Positions 35,448-47,300 of a stretch of 64,000 bases of DNA are shown here, in pieces. The stretch comes from Monosporascus cannonballus (lineage: Eukaryota; Ascomycota; Sordariomycetes; Xylariales), in the NCBI GenBank assembly GCA_004154925.1, contig QJNS01000042.1, positions 124,001-188,000 on the forward strand. The letters run 5' to 3'. Every line of letters begins with the position of its first letter. Position 1 is the first letter of the stretch. The position numbers were made by a program, and so were the translations under genes. The notes beneath the pieces were generated by a model. It had not been told where the DNA came from. It worked only from the letters and a program-made list of their open reading frames with translations, and ran no database searches.

Positions 35448-38400
35448 ATCTTGCTTTAAATCTTTTATTTTTTATTATTACGTACTCAGCTAGATTTAAT
35501 GGAATTGATATCATTATAGGGTTGGATTTAAATAACCAACGGGTTCATATAACCTTTTTACCTAAAGATAAATCGATTATAATATACGTATTTTAACATT
35601 CTAATTCTTTAATTTCAGCCTAACAGGGTATTAGCTAAGAATTTTTATTAACATTTAACCTAACTTATTTAAATGTATTAAGGTCTATTATTAAAATTGT
35701 TAATACAAAATCAGCTTTATTTTTTTTATTAAAAATTAATAACTGATTTGCTAATAACGTATCTTCAACCGTATATAACAGGTTATCTGTATTTATACGT
35801 ATACAGCTTTCGATTCGCTTATTATTATTTTGATTTATTCGTTACTTTTTATTTTTACGGTTATTATTAATAAATGTATTATTGTTAGGTCTTTTTACTA
35901 GCCCTTGAAAACAACTGTTTACCTGTTATGAGGATTAATATATTGGCTAAATTATTACCTTTATTTCTAGCTCCTATAATTACTTTAATTATTTTATTCT
36001 CCATGGAATTTTAATATTTTTATAATAAAAATTATTAGTTAAATTAGTTATTATATTATTATTTACAGGTAGAATTTATTAAGTAATAGCTAATATCGAT
36101 TAATTTTAACTAACTGCCCTCGTATTTTGATTATAAGTGTAATTTGGATTATATTAAAGCATTGGAAAATAACTTTCTTTAATTATATTATTAATTTCTG
36201 AAATTTCAAACGCTTTTATAACTTCTGTAATTCTTTTAAAACTGTAATCGTTATTAGAAAAACTGATATTATTATGGGGTATTTTGGCCTTTTTATTAGC
36301 TATATTAGCTATAAAGCGAATTTTAAGTACATAGACATCCAGGGACCATATAAATCTTGTATTATTTAAATACCATAACCTATAATAACTCTTTTATTCG
36401 TACGAGACTCCAATTTATGTATAGATTTATTAATATTATAATAAACTATAAATCCCTACTTACATATATAATTTATATACAGCTTATAACCGTAAAATAC
36501 TTTAAAATGTATTTTATATTCCAGAGATTTATGCGACATACGGTTATATATATATACCACTTTTAATAAACCTTTACTCTATAAGTATTAGGGTAATACA
36601 AACTTTATAAGGAATACCTTCACTTTATTTAATAAAGTAAGGTCTATTCGTTCGATTAAACCATTTAGTTCTTTAGTATATACGGAAGTTATATTATACA
36701 ATATACCGTATTTGTCAAAATATATTTTTAAACGGTTATTTATATATATAATCCCGTTATTAATACAAGAATTCTTTATTTTATAATTAATCTGGTTTTT
36801 TGCTTAAAGCTTAGAGTTATCAAATGTTTTTAAAGTTTTTAATTTCGAAAATAATAATTTAATTTTCAGGTATTTACTTAATTTATTAAAAAGAATTATA
36901 TAATATTTATATTTAAGAGAAATATTATGCAGTAAACCGTTTATATCGCTATAAAGCCTTTCGTGTATAACATATTGCTTATTATTTAAAAATATCGTGT
37001 TTCTATTTCGACTAGTTTTAACTTGAAAATATATTTCGTATTTCTAATTGTTAAAATACATAAAATCTTATTTATGAACTTTTAGATTATTTTTAATTTG
37101 GAATAATGTATAATATAATTTATTCTTTTGATATTCTTTGATTATTAACTTATACGTAACTTTTTTAAAAAGTTTTATGTTTACGTCTTTATTTAATAAA
37201 ATATAAATTATTTTTAGCCGATTTATAAATAAAACATTAATCTTTAATTTTGGTACATAATAAATACCTTTAATGGTGTAGCTTTACATTAAATTTATGC
37301 CTTTAAATTTTAAATCGTTAAACTCTTTTATTTAAAAAGTATTAATATTGCCTTAGTTAACAATCTTATTTATACGTTTCAAATTAAAAAAAGATTATTA
37401 ATTTCTATATGAAATATAATACTGTTATTAACTATAAGATATATAATATTCTAACTATTTCCTTTTTATCCCTTTAATATCAAATTAATTAATTATTTAT
37501 TAGTTATATTTAAGGAGTTATATATAGAACTATTAAAATAACTTACGTTAAGTTTTCCATATCTATCTCCAAATTCCATTTAAAAGTTAAACAGGAAATA
37601 TAACGTTCCTAAATGAAAATAATTAGCTTTTCGAAACCCTTTGAAATTATACATAAACGTTTTTTGCTCGAATTAACAGGTTTTAAAACCGTTGTTTAAA
37701 TTATATTAACATGTTAATATTTATTATTGTTATCGATAAATTAATTTATAAGCGCGATTTCGTTAACATTCCTTTTTTCGGTTTTAAAAAAGTAAAAATT
37801 AATTTATCTTTTTTCTTTACTTTTGGCTTCCCCTTTTTGTTTTCAGGAGCTAACTGTTTCTAACTTTATTAATTAGATTTTTCTAATTCGAAAAAGCTTT
37901 ATCAAAGTAAAAAAAAATAACAATCCTTTTCCCTATAACTAATAATTTTGCAATAAACATAACGTTTATTTTTATTATTTTTCAGTTATTTTCAACCTTT
38001 TTAAGGCTAATAACTGCCCCTTTTTTTTAACCTTTAATTTCGTCGATTAATAAGGAAAGAAATATTTTAAAAATATGAAATATAGAATTTTGTCAAAAAG
38101 ATTAGATTATATTTTGGACGAAGGTTTCGAAATCGTTTAATAACGAATTTAAAACCTAAGTTATAATTACTTTTTCGGATAATTCCAAGTTTTTCGATTT
38201 TAACTTATTAATTAACGATGTAACCTTATTTAAATAGTTTTATATAAATTAAAAGTTATCGCATATAAAATTGATAAATTCCTTTAAAATGAAAAATTTA
38301 GTTATAAGTCTTTTAGGCCTATATTAATTATAAAGAATATTTCAAATCTTTTTATAATTAGTTGTAACGTTTATATAATGCAAAAATATATTTTCGCATA

Positions 38401-38720
38401 ATAATTATATAATAACTAATGTTTTGTTATTATCAGATTAAAATAAAATATCCCTTATATCCGTTATTATAATATAATTAAGGCCTTTGCGAATAAGCAT
38501 AACCTTAGTCTAAATGGACCATAATTCTATATTAATATTGCTTGTAAGTAAAAAACATTTATTAAAAATGCCGATAATTATTAAGGACGAAGAGTTATAT
38601 AAATTTGCCAAAGGGATAAAAAAATATAATTTCATAAAGTAAAAAATTTAATACCAAAAAAAGGTAATTCTAAGAATTTTCAACTTAAAGAAATAATGTA
38701 AATCGGTATATATTTAGGCA
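35448..38720 (-). pseudogene. Ty1/copia gag-integrase-RT, 5' part
   Basis: On the minus strand from about 38650 the relic shows gag (INIELWSI.TKVMLIRKGL), a CCHC zinc knuckle (about 37960-37915, RYVYCKIISYREKDCYF, first Cys and His positions mutated), then protease and integrase territory. RT entry is close to 35640-35448: KELE, IIIDLSLGKKVI.TRWLFKS and KARFI. The RT continues at 20830 in frame once A6 and one AATAA are removed. No 5' LTR was found upstream of gag. The gag-before-RT order with an integrase-sized interval before RT fits Ty1/copia. Confidence 0.75.
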
Positions 38721-38979
38721 AAATATAACGAAATATTATTATTATTATTATTAACGAAAAATATCCGATATTTATAACCTCCTAAAAAATATTATATTTA
38801 TAAGATTTTTAAATTCTGAATTTTTATTAAAAATTAGAAAGTTTAAGGTTATATATATATATAGGAATAAATAATTTATTAAATATATTATTCCATTATT
38901 AATTAACTTAAAAACGTATGAAAAATAATAAAACAATTCTTATTCCGAAAGCGTATAAAAATAAACTTATTTTTCCGAA
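38721..38979. other. No recognisable feature
   Basis: This AT-rich sequence upstream of the copia gag is where a 5' LTR is expected. No copy of the 130-bp short element or of any other repeat in the window was seen. Confidence 0.4.
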
Positions 38980-39766
38980 TCCGAGTTCCTAAAATTATCC
39001 CTTATTATTGTATTTAGCGATTTCACTTAAAGAAAAACGACGGTAACGATATTAGCGGCGGCAGTGGCAATCTTGATACTACGTTCCATTCGGCGATAAC
39101 GGCAGAAACAATAAGTACCGAAAACGTAAGGTTAAAAGTGCCTCCTGGAGAAGCTGTAAAAAATATAATGATATTAATTGGGGTTTTAACTAGGTAAATT
39201 AATTACTTAGGTTAATCTATGGGATAAGTAAAAATTTGAACCGGGTAAATCGGATATTCAGGTTATTTAGTAAGGTAATTAAAGGTTTTAACAGGGTAAA
39301 TAGGCTGCTTAGACTTTTTAGTAAGGTAAGAAAAAATCTCGACCGGGTAAGTTAATTACCCAGGTGAATTTATAGGATAAGTAAAAATCTTAACCGGGTA
39401 AATCGGAGTTTCGGTTGGCGTAACAGAGCAAATAATAATTATAATAATAATCTTAATATTAACGGCATTAACTAAATAATTAATAATAAAGAGCAAACAA
39501 AAAGTAATAATAATAACGATCGTAAAGTAAATAATCGAAATAATTAATTTTATAAATTAGGTAATACTCGGATAAATTAGTTTAATCAGGTATATAAACT
39601 TAATTATAAGATATACCGAAATAATAATTAGGTAAATTAGAATATTAATAACGACTAGGCAATTAATAAGAATAAAATTTATAGCCTCAATTACCGTTTT
39701 ATGCGAAGTAATGATAATAATAATATAAGATGGAAATACGGTAAGGTAAATCTTGGTAATTTCCAT
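38980..39766 (-). pseudogene. Degenerate ORF with 17-residue Tyr-Pro repeats, unrecognised
   Basis: One minus-strand frame runs from MEITKIYLTVF at 39766 to about 39000 with stops nearly all TAA. Between 39420 and 39183 it contains 17-residue repeats of the type IYPVKIFTYPINSPG. Weaker YP/YL repeats occur near 39640-39560. It ends with a less mutated part (TASPGGTFNLTFSVLIVSAV, LPLPPLISLPSFFF). The plus strand also stays partly open over the repeat, so the coding strand is not certain. It is not recognised. Confidence 0.35.
39183..39420. repeat. 51-bp tandem repeat, about 4.6 copies
   Basis: Units share ACCGGGTAAATCGG, CAGGTTATTTAG and GATAAGTAAAAA blocks at 51-bp spacing. Because 51 bp is 17 codons, the reading frame would be kept through copy-number change. 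Confidence 0.8.
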
Positions 39767-39985
39767 AATAGGTTTTCCCGTTTTCTAACTTTTGCTCCCA
39801 TTATTATCTAAAATATACCATTAAAATTTATTAGCCTTTTTAAAAAACGTATATTAAATATTAAAAAACCAGAATTCGATAAAATATATTTTAAGAAAAA
39901 TTGAAAGTTATAAATAAACCCGTTAATTATTGACGGTTAGATTTAACCGTTATTTAATGCGGAAAAAAACGTTTAAAATATAATA

Positions 39986-40105
39986 ATGGTTTCGTAAATA
40001 TAAAAATCTACTTTATTTTAAATACTAATGCTATTTTTATATCTACAAATATAAAAACCTACCTTATTATAGAAAATAGGAAAATTTATATTATTACGGA
40101 AACCA
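39986..40105. mobile_element. 120-bp inverted-repeat element with TA flanks (MITE-like)
   Basis: The ends ATGGTTTCGTAAATATAAA and TTTATATTATTACGGAAACCAT are near-perfect inverted repeats, flanked by TA at 39984-39985 and 40106-40107. The interior holds two copies of ATATAAAAAYCTACYTTATT. The structure fits a Tc1/mariner-type non-autonomous element. No second copy was seen in the window. Confidence 0.65.
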
Positions 40106-40107
40106 TT

Positions 40108-40742
40108 AAAACTTACAGTACATAATAAAAAACAGAAAAGAAATGTATTTGCGTATATTTAATCTTCATTACAGTACGTACAGTTCCGTAATTAACTATG
40201 TTATAATCCGCTTTAATATATAGTATTAAGGTCTTATAAAACTTACTGCTTTTTCTATTTTTCTTTTTTTATAACGCCTCTTTATTCAAGCTTGTAACTC
40301 CTTTAATAATAAGTTGGCCTTGAAATAACAGGGGTTAAAAGACGAAAATCTATTAAAATATGCAAAATAAGGATAAAATTAAAAAAAGGGATAATCGAAA
40401 CAAAAACTATTAATAAACCCCCAAATAACGAAGATTTTTACGATAATACTTTCTGCTAAATTCGGCATACCTGCCTATCTTATATATACGCCCTTATACC
40501 TGTATCCTAACTTTCTTTTTTGTTATTTTTAATTCGTAAATTTTTATTAATAAAAATAACGCCAAAATTCTTAAAAGATTAATATACTTTTATATTATAA
40601 ATAACAGGTAATTAGGTATTTTAAAATATTAAGATTATATAAGTTATATTTAATATTTTTTAAAATATTTTTTATAAACCTTAACGATATATATCCAAAA
40701 TATCGGTATACCTTATAATAACTACCCTGGGTCCACTTATTC
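40108..40742. other. No recognisable feature
   Basis: This is AT-rich spacer between the inverted-repeat element and the 3' end of the insulysin-like relic. I see no ORF, repeat or RNA gene in it. Confidence 0.4.
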
Positions 40743-41560
40743 TTATAATTTCAGGTTAATCTCCTTAAATTCTCTTAAATCCTTATTAGGACGAACTCCG
40801 GCGCCCGCCATAAGGCTAGCCCTAAAGTCACGAATATCCTTAACGATAATTCGCATCGTACCATCCATACGAACAATATCCGTTCCTATCGTAATAACAT
40901 TTTTCTAATTATTGGGATTAATACTTTATATTACCAAATTTATTACCAACTTAATACGAATTAATAATATGGCCGTTATATAAATCGAATAAAATTCGAT
41001 TATTTTATGTTTAATTAACGCCTTAATTTAAGTTATATTTTTTTAAATTTTATGCAAATTAATTATTAGCTGTTACCGAGGAAATAATAATTTACTTTTT
41101 ACTTATATTAAAGTTATAATATTTATTTAATATTTACGCTTAATGCCAATTAATTTTTTCGTTTAGTTTTTTTGGTTTTTCGAAATATTTAATTATTATG
41201 TTTTTTTTGTAATTTTCGAAATCCGAATTATTTATGTTCTCTAAGGCGGCAATTTGCAACTCGAGGAAATTATCGATACGTATCTTAAAATATTTTACGA
41301 ACTTTTCGCTCTGGATAATAAAGCAGGGACCATAAGTCGTTAAACCGCTCCGCAAGCCGTTAAAAACGATATACCTAAGCTCTTTTTTCGTTTACAACTA
41401 ATCGAAAGTCGCTTTGTAAATAATTTAATTAAAAAATTATATCTTTATACGGACCTTACGATCTTTTTTATTACTAATATATAAATAATATTCGATACAA
41501 TAATTAACTTTAATAAGGTGCTTTAATATTTTCTTATAAAAAGATTATTAAACCTAATAA
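40743..41560 (-). pseudogene. C-terminal part of insulin-degrading-enzyme-like (M16) gene
   Basis: Minus-strand pieces in order match the C-terminal region of insulysin/Ste23-type metalloproteases. They are TKKELRYIVFNGLRSGLTTYG; FIIQSEKFVKYFKIRIDNFL; ENINNSDFENYKK and FEKPKKLNEKIN (41355-41140); and a terminal block DIRDFRASLMAGAGVRPNKD then LREFKEINLKL with stop at 40743-40745. Stops upstream are TAA from CAA. The N-terminal catalytic half (HxxEH zinc site) is absent, so this is a 3' fragment lying directly behind the BCS1-type relic. The last 80 codons are far less mutated than the rest. Confidence 0.78.
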
Positions 41561-41799
41561 CGTTATAGCTTAATTAATTAAGTAACTACTGGAAATAATT
41601 TCCGACATTCTAATATTCTTATTTTTTAGTTATTATTACTTTTATTTATATTTAAAAAAGGTTTACTACTTTTACTTGTTATAAAAACCCTTTTAAAAAT
41701 TAAAGCAATTTTTCATACATTTTTTCAGTTATATACTTTTATATATAATATAGGGTTTTGTAGATTCGTAATCATAATTAACAACCACCCTTTTTAAGA

Positions 41800-43060
41800 A
41801 GTTATTCCGTTAAAGATATTAAATAATTTAAAAAAAACCGATAACTAGGCTGAAATTAATTATTATTTATATTCGCATTAATATTAATAACATTACTCGT
41901 AATAAGTACCTACGTAATCATATTATCCAGGGTTTTTTTAATTAACTGGCCCAGGTTCGGGTTTTTCTTACCTATATAGGTAAGCCCGACCGTATTAATA
42001 TCTTCAAATAAAACGATATACCGTTACAACAATTCGGAAAAAAAACCGAAAAGCTTTTTTCGTTAATAATAACGAAATTTAAACTAATAATATAAATACG
42101 CATCTGGAAGTAACCGGCCAGTATAAAGTTAAAAAAGCTTTTTTGCGTAGCCGGAGGCCCGCAAAATAAATATCCTCGCCGATAAAGGATTCCCCTATTA
42201 TAATACAATTTTTAAATAAACGGGTTTAAATATTTCTTAATTTTATCAATAAACTTCTTTTTGGTCGTTTCGTTTAATATAACAATATAAAAAAGGCAAA
42301 TTAATCTAATAACCGACCGCTGCGAAATAAAGTCTAGCCCCGCCCTGGTCATCCCACGATAAATAACTATCTTTTATTTATCCTTTTCTATATAACGCTA
42401 CCGGGCCTTTTCAAGGAGCCTGTTTAAAATTTAAGGTTTACGGCGGAAATATAACAAAGAAATCTTTTTTCGCTCATTTACAAATGTAAACAAATTCCAA
42501 TCCTAATTAGCAGTTCGCCGGAACAAAAAAAGGTGGCCTCGGTAAAAAAAATAATGGCTTCCGAAAAAAAAATATAAAAAAATGCCTTCTTCTCTTTTAA
42601 CGCCACTATCGAATTATCCCCGGCTATTTCGCCATCATCCTCGTCATCGTCCCATCGCCAAAAATACCAAAATCTCGAATTAAGGTTAATATTAACAACA
42701 AAACGCCTTATACCCCCCAAAAGAAACGTTAACCAACGACGCAAACCATAAAAATATTATAAATCTTATCGTTAGTTCGAATATCAACGGCGGAGATAAA
42801 GTAACACTTAATAAAATCCAGAATATACTCCCTGGCATAATTCCAAACTACAATAAAAAAGCCGGCAAAAAGCATCAAAAATATATATATTATAAGGTCA
42901 ATTTTGAAATATCTCTAAACCGCATTAGCCAAAACCGAAAAACCTGGGAAAAGAAATCCAATAATACTAACTAAAATAAATGGGATATACCAAAAATATT
43001 TGAAACTATCGTTTCGTTCTAAAAACACGACAATACCCTTATTAAATAAAGAAGAAAAAA
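41800..43060 (-). pseudogene. BCS1-type AAA ATPase pseudogene
   Basis: From 43060 downward the minus strand shows the following. A membrane/entry region comes first: YFKIDLIIYIFLMLFAGFFIV, then FIKCYFISAVDIRTNDKIYN. Next is the BCS1 N-domain: RFVVNINLNSRFWYFWRWDD, an acidic stretch, and FFYIFFSEAIIFFTEATFFC (42744-42478). The AAA module begins at 42208: YNRGILYRRGYLFCGPPATQ, where the Walker A GPPGTGKT has become GPPATQKS, then AGYFQMRIYIISLN. Walker B and the second homology region are too decayed to assign. Intact members are ATPases anchored in mitochondrial or other membranes. The coding frame is interrupted by TAA and shifts. A4 lies upstream at 43382. Confidence 0.8.
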
Positions 43061-43381
43061 AAGGGAGAAATAAAAGGAAAACATATAGTTACTAAGGATT
43101 AAATTTATAAATAAATTAATTTCAATATTTAAACGTATTTGCCGTTATATGGATAATTAAGGCCAAAAATATTTACTATGCGAAAACTTACGTAAGGTAA
43201 ATAAAAAAAATACGGGATTAAAATAATGATTATATATATATCTTTATACGGGAAAAAATATTTAAAATCCAACCGTTAAACCCAAATTTCTTTGAATATA
43301 AATTAATACGTCAAATATAATTAAACGCATACCTTTTTTATTTTCATCCATTAAATAACCAAACATTCGTTTATCTTAAAA
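43061..43381. other. 5' flank of the BCS1-type relic
   Basis: This stretch of about 320 bp lies between the first recognisable BCS1 codons and the A4 insertion and includes the left target duplication TAAAA (43377-43381). No start codon or promoter can be fixed. Confidence 0.4.
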
Positions 43382-43747
43382 TGTGACGGCTAGGCGGTTT
43401 AACCAACTATTAAACCTTAAGTCGACGGGTTTATGTTAACAGGAATATCGTAAAAATCTGAGCAATAAATACAATAACGTATTACGTTTCGTAATACCAA
43501 AAGTACCTTAAATGACGAAGTATTATTACAAACTAAAGCTATCTAAATTATAAAATTAATAAATATTTTTATATTTAATTCTTTTTATCCTGTCGAACCT
43601 GGCTTTAAAGGCTTTACGATCGATCCTATCAAGTTTGGCTCTAACGGTTTTACAATCGATTTTATCGAGCTATTACGTAATTCGACTTATATGGCTTAAT
43701 TATTATTACGACCGTTTTCTAAGGCCGCAACCCATTAAGTTATAATA
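43382..43747 (-). repeat. 3' LTR of A4 (TCGAACC-type core)
   Basis: This 366-bp repeat runs from TGTGACGGC to GTTATAATA. Its core has about two 38-40-bp units with CGAACCTGGCTTTAAAGGC and TTTACGATCGATCC. Confidence 0.9.
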
Positions 43748-43812
43748 CGATCCTCCTTTTCTACAATTTTCGTCCCGAAGATTTTTTTTCTATAAGTTTT
43801 CCTTCCGCTATT

Positions 43813-44309
43813 ATATTAAGTCGTATTAAAAAGCCGATTAACAAAAAAACGAAAAAGCGAAATAATTTGCTTAAATTAATTACTTTTCGAACCGTAAATA
43901 TGCTAATATGTTTTTATTATGTTCGTTATAAGTTATTATTTTGTCGTATTTTTTCGTCGGATTTTTTTAGGTTTGAAAAATGCGTAACGCGGAATTAGGG
44001 CCTTTATAACGTTAACGGCCTTTTTATTTTTTAATTTAAACAACTTATTTTAATTATTTTAAGGTTGAAAGAAAATTTGAAAAGGTTAAAGAAGAAATAA
44101 AATAAGTGCAAGTTAAAGTTTATCGTTTTCGAAAATAAAAAGAATTATGGGCCGATTGTATAATATATATGTTATTTCGTAAGTTTCGGTCCCTGAAAAA
44201 GTTAAATAAGTTGGAACGTCGAGAAAAATAGGTCGAATTGAAGGCCGCCTAGGCTATTATGGCGGAGGCCGCTTTTTTCGGCTGGTTTAACCTGGAATCC
44301 ATAAATTAG
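43813..44309 (+). pseudogene. Additional antisense ORF (A4 copy)
   Basis: A start ATA (mutated ATG) opens LSRIKKPINKK, a basic N-terminus. The motif C-x2-Y-x7-C is followed, 12 residues on, by another Cys, so the second half of the motif is not cleanly aligned. A charged helix (LKKLNKLERREK, VELKAA) leads to AIMAEAAFFGWFNLESIN and TAG at 44307-44309. The location and architecture equal those of A2, A3, A5 and B. Confidence 0.55.
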
Positions 44310-44349
44310 TTATTTATTAATTAATGAATTTTTAATTTTGCCGATTTTG

Positions 44350-47300
44350 ATATCGTTAATAAAAGTTTTTAATAAGCGTTAGGTACTAATAAGGTTTTTG
44401 GCAAATTCCCAAATATTTTTGGAATTTAGATTTTTTTTTATTTGATTAAATATTAGGTAAATCCGTTTTGTTTTTACATATTAAATATTTTTTTTATTTC
44501 GTATACTTATTTATTTTTTATTTCCATATTGTCCTATATTGTATGCATTTTAATTATATTTGCTGTTAACTTAAATAAAGAAATAGGAAACATTGGATAA
44601 AATTTAATTGTTAGTAAAAGTTTTAATTGGTAATTATTTTTTGAAATTTCTTTGGCGATTTTGTATGGAGCGATGTATTTGAAATCGAGTTTTTTGCTAG
44701 GTTTTTTTGTTTAAATGTTTTTTGATAGTTCGGAAAATTATTTTTCCTTTTATGAAAATTAATTTTTCTAACTTCTTTTGATTATAATATTTATTTATTT
44801 GATTTCGTACGAATTTTAATTTTGTTTTTATTTTTTAATATAATTATTATAATTATTTTAACATAAATATTACTTTAATATTAACTAAACCGTCGTCGCG
44901 TATTTTTTTTATAAATTTCCGGAATAAAATCAAAATTTACGTTTGCAAACATTATATTAATAATTTCGTAATAGTTGATATTATAAATTAATTAAGCAAT
45001 TGATAACGTTTTAACCCAGTTATTTTGTTTATAATTAATATAATATCGTAAATAAACTTTTAAAATGTAATTTATTTATTTATTTTATTTATTTATTTAT
45101 AGTTTAAATATGCTAGATAATTTGTAATTTAGGCCGACTTATGCTATAAAACTTTGCCAAAATTTTAATACAAATATTAATTCTTTATTTAATATAATTT
45201 TTAATAATAATTCGTATATATTAAAAATATATTTAAAGAAAATATATGCTAATTTTTCGGCGTTTGTATTCCCGTAATATGGTAAAAAATAAGAAAAATT
45301 TGTAAATCTATTAATAATTACGAAATTATTATCGTAATATATTCTCCTAATTGAATTTTTTAATTTAAAAAGTTTAATAACAAAATCGAATATAACTAAA
45401 TATTATAGTGACTTTGTAAATAATAATAACTGTAATTTTCCGTATGGTTTATATCGTCGAGCTTTTGCTTTAACGCAAATATTATATTACCATATAACTT
45501 TTTATATTATTAATTTTATTTTAAAAAAACATATACGTTAAAATCGTTTAAGAGTTTTAAAAATCCCTGGATATCCGTATAATTAATATTTATATATTTT
45601 TCGTACTAAACTTTTCTAATATTTTTCTGGAATTTGTATTTTATTTGTTCTTAAGTTTTCTGAGAAATTATCGTTATATTAATAAATTTTCTAATATATA
45701 TTACAAAGTATTACCCGAATTATCGTAATCTATCGTAAACGTAAATATTTTTTATAATAATATTAAAAATTATGTGGCCAATTTTAATTAATTTTTCATT
45801 AAGGTTTAGTCGTTTATTTAAAATATGTATTTTGCCGTTTTTTAATTTTCTTTATAAATAATAACCAAATCAATATTTACTAATTTTTTTATATATTTTA
45901 ATTATCGTTTTATAAATTCCTTAATCATAATAAATAAAGTAAAATTTTGATAATCCGTATAAACTTTAACTTAATATAAATCTCCTTTTTAGAAATACCT
46001 AAATTTCCGAAATACCATAATAATATCTATAAATTCCTTATTTGGAATACCGTAATTAAATTCGGTTCCTTTTAATTTATACGAAAAAAATATAATAAGA
46101 TATAATTTACCTTAATTATTTTGTTATTTAATTATTACGTTTAACGCATAATCCGAAATATCGGTTTTTAATTTAACAAGACAGTTTAAATCATAAATAA
46201 TTAATACTAATTTACTAATAATTATATCGTTAATATCCTAAAATACCTTTTTTATATTCAGCATCTATTTAAACTTTTTTGTTTATGAAATTTATTAAGG
46301 GCATAATTATTTTGCTAAAGTTTTAAATAAATTTCCTATAATAATTAGCGAATCCAAAAAATACTTTTATTTTTTTAACTATTCTTGGCGTTTATTATTT
46401 TGTAATACAGCGATTTTCTTACGATCTATTTTAATATATTCTAAGGTAATAATATATTTTAAATATTTTATTTTATATATATAAAATTAACTTTTTTCCG
46501 CGTTAATAAGTAACCGTATATCTTATAAAGCTTGAAAATTTTTATAAACGTATTTTGCATATATTTTTTTTATTTTCGAAAAAAAAAAAATATCGTCGAG
46601 ATAAGAAATACCGAAAATATTAAGATATTCTTATAATACACAATTTACCAGCCGCTGAAAAATTATTATTACGTTCGTAAATCTTATTAATATAATCAAA
46701 TATTTAAATAATCCGTATTTCGTTTTAAAAGTTTTTTTTATTTGTATTCTTTTTTAATCTTAATAAAGTTATATTTATTTTTAAAATCGAATATTATACA
46801 TTATTTAGTTCCGTAAATTCAGTTTTTTATTTCCGTAATTAAAAATAATAATATTCGGTTTTTAATTATAATATCATTTAATTATCGATAATTAACTACA
46901 AATCGCAATTTTCTATTTTTTTTTAAATACGAAAAATATCGGGTATTCTGCCGGTAATTTCGAAAATCAAATCTATTTTTTATAACCAAATTTTCGAATA
47001 TTTTTTAAAAATACATAATTTGTTTCCATTAAAATTATAAATAAGGTAAAATTTTATCGAAAATTTTTCTTTAAAAATTATTTCATAATTTTATTTACTA
47101 TGTTCTAGAAATTTCTTATCAAATTTCTTTTTAAAAAATTATTTATATCTATCATATTATAATAATATCTTAATTGGATTTTCTAATTCTTTAATTTATT
47201 ATTTTTATTATTTTAAATCGTTATTTAATTACTTTAATTTTATTTTAATAATAATAATAATACGGCGTATTTTTTTAATATCCGTTTTTTTTTCTTATAT

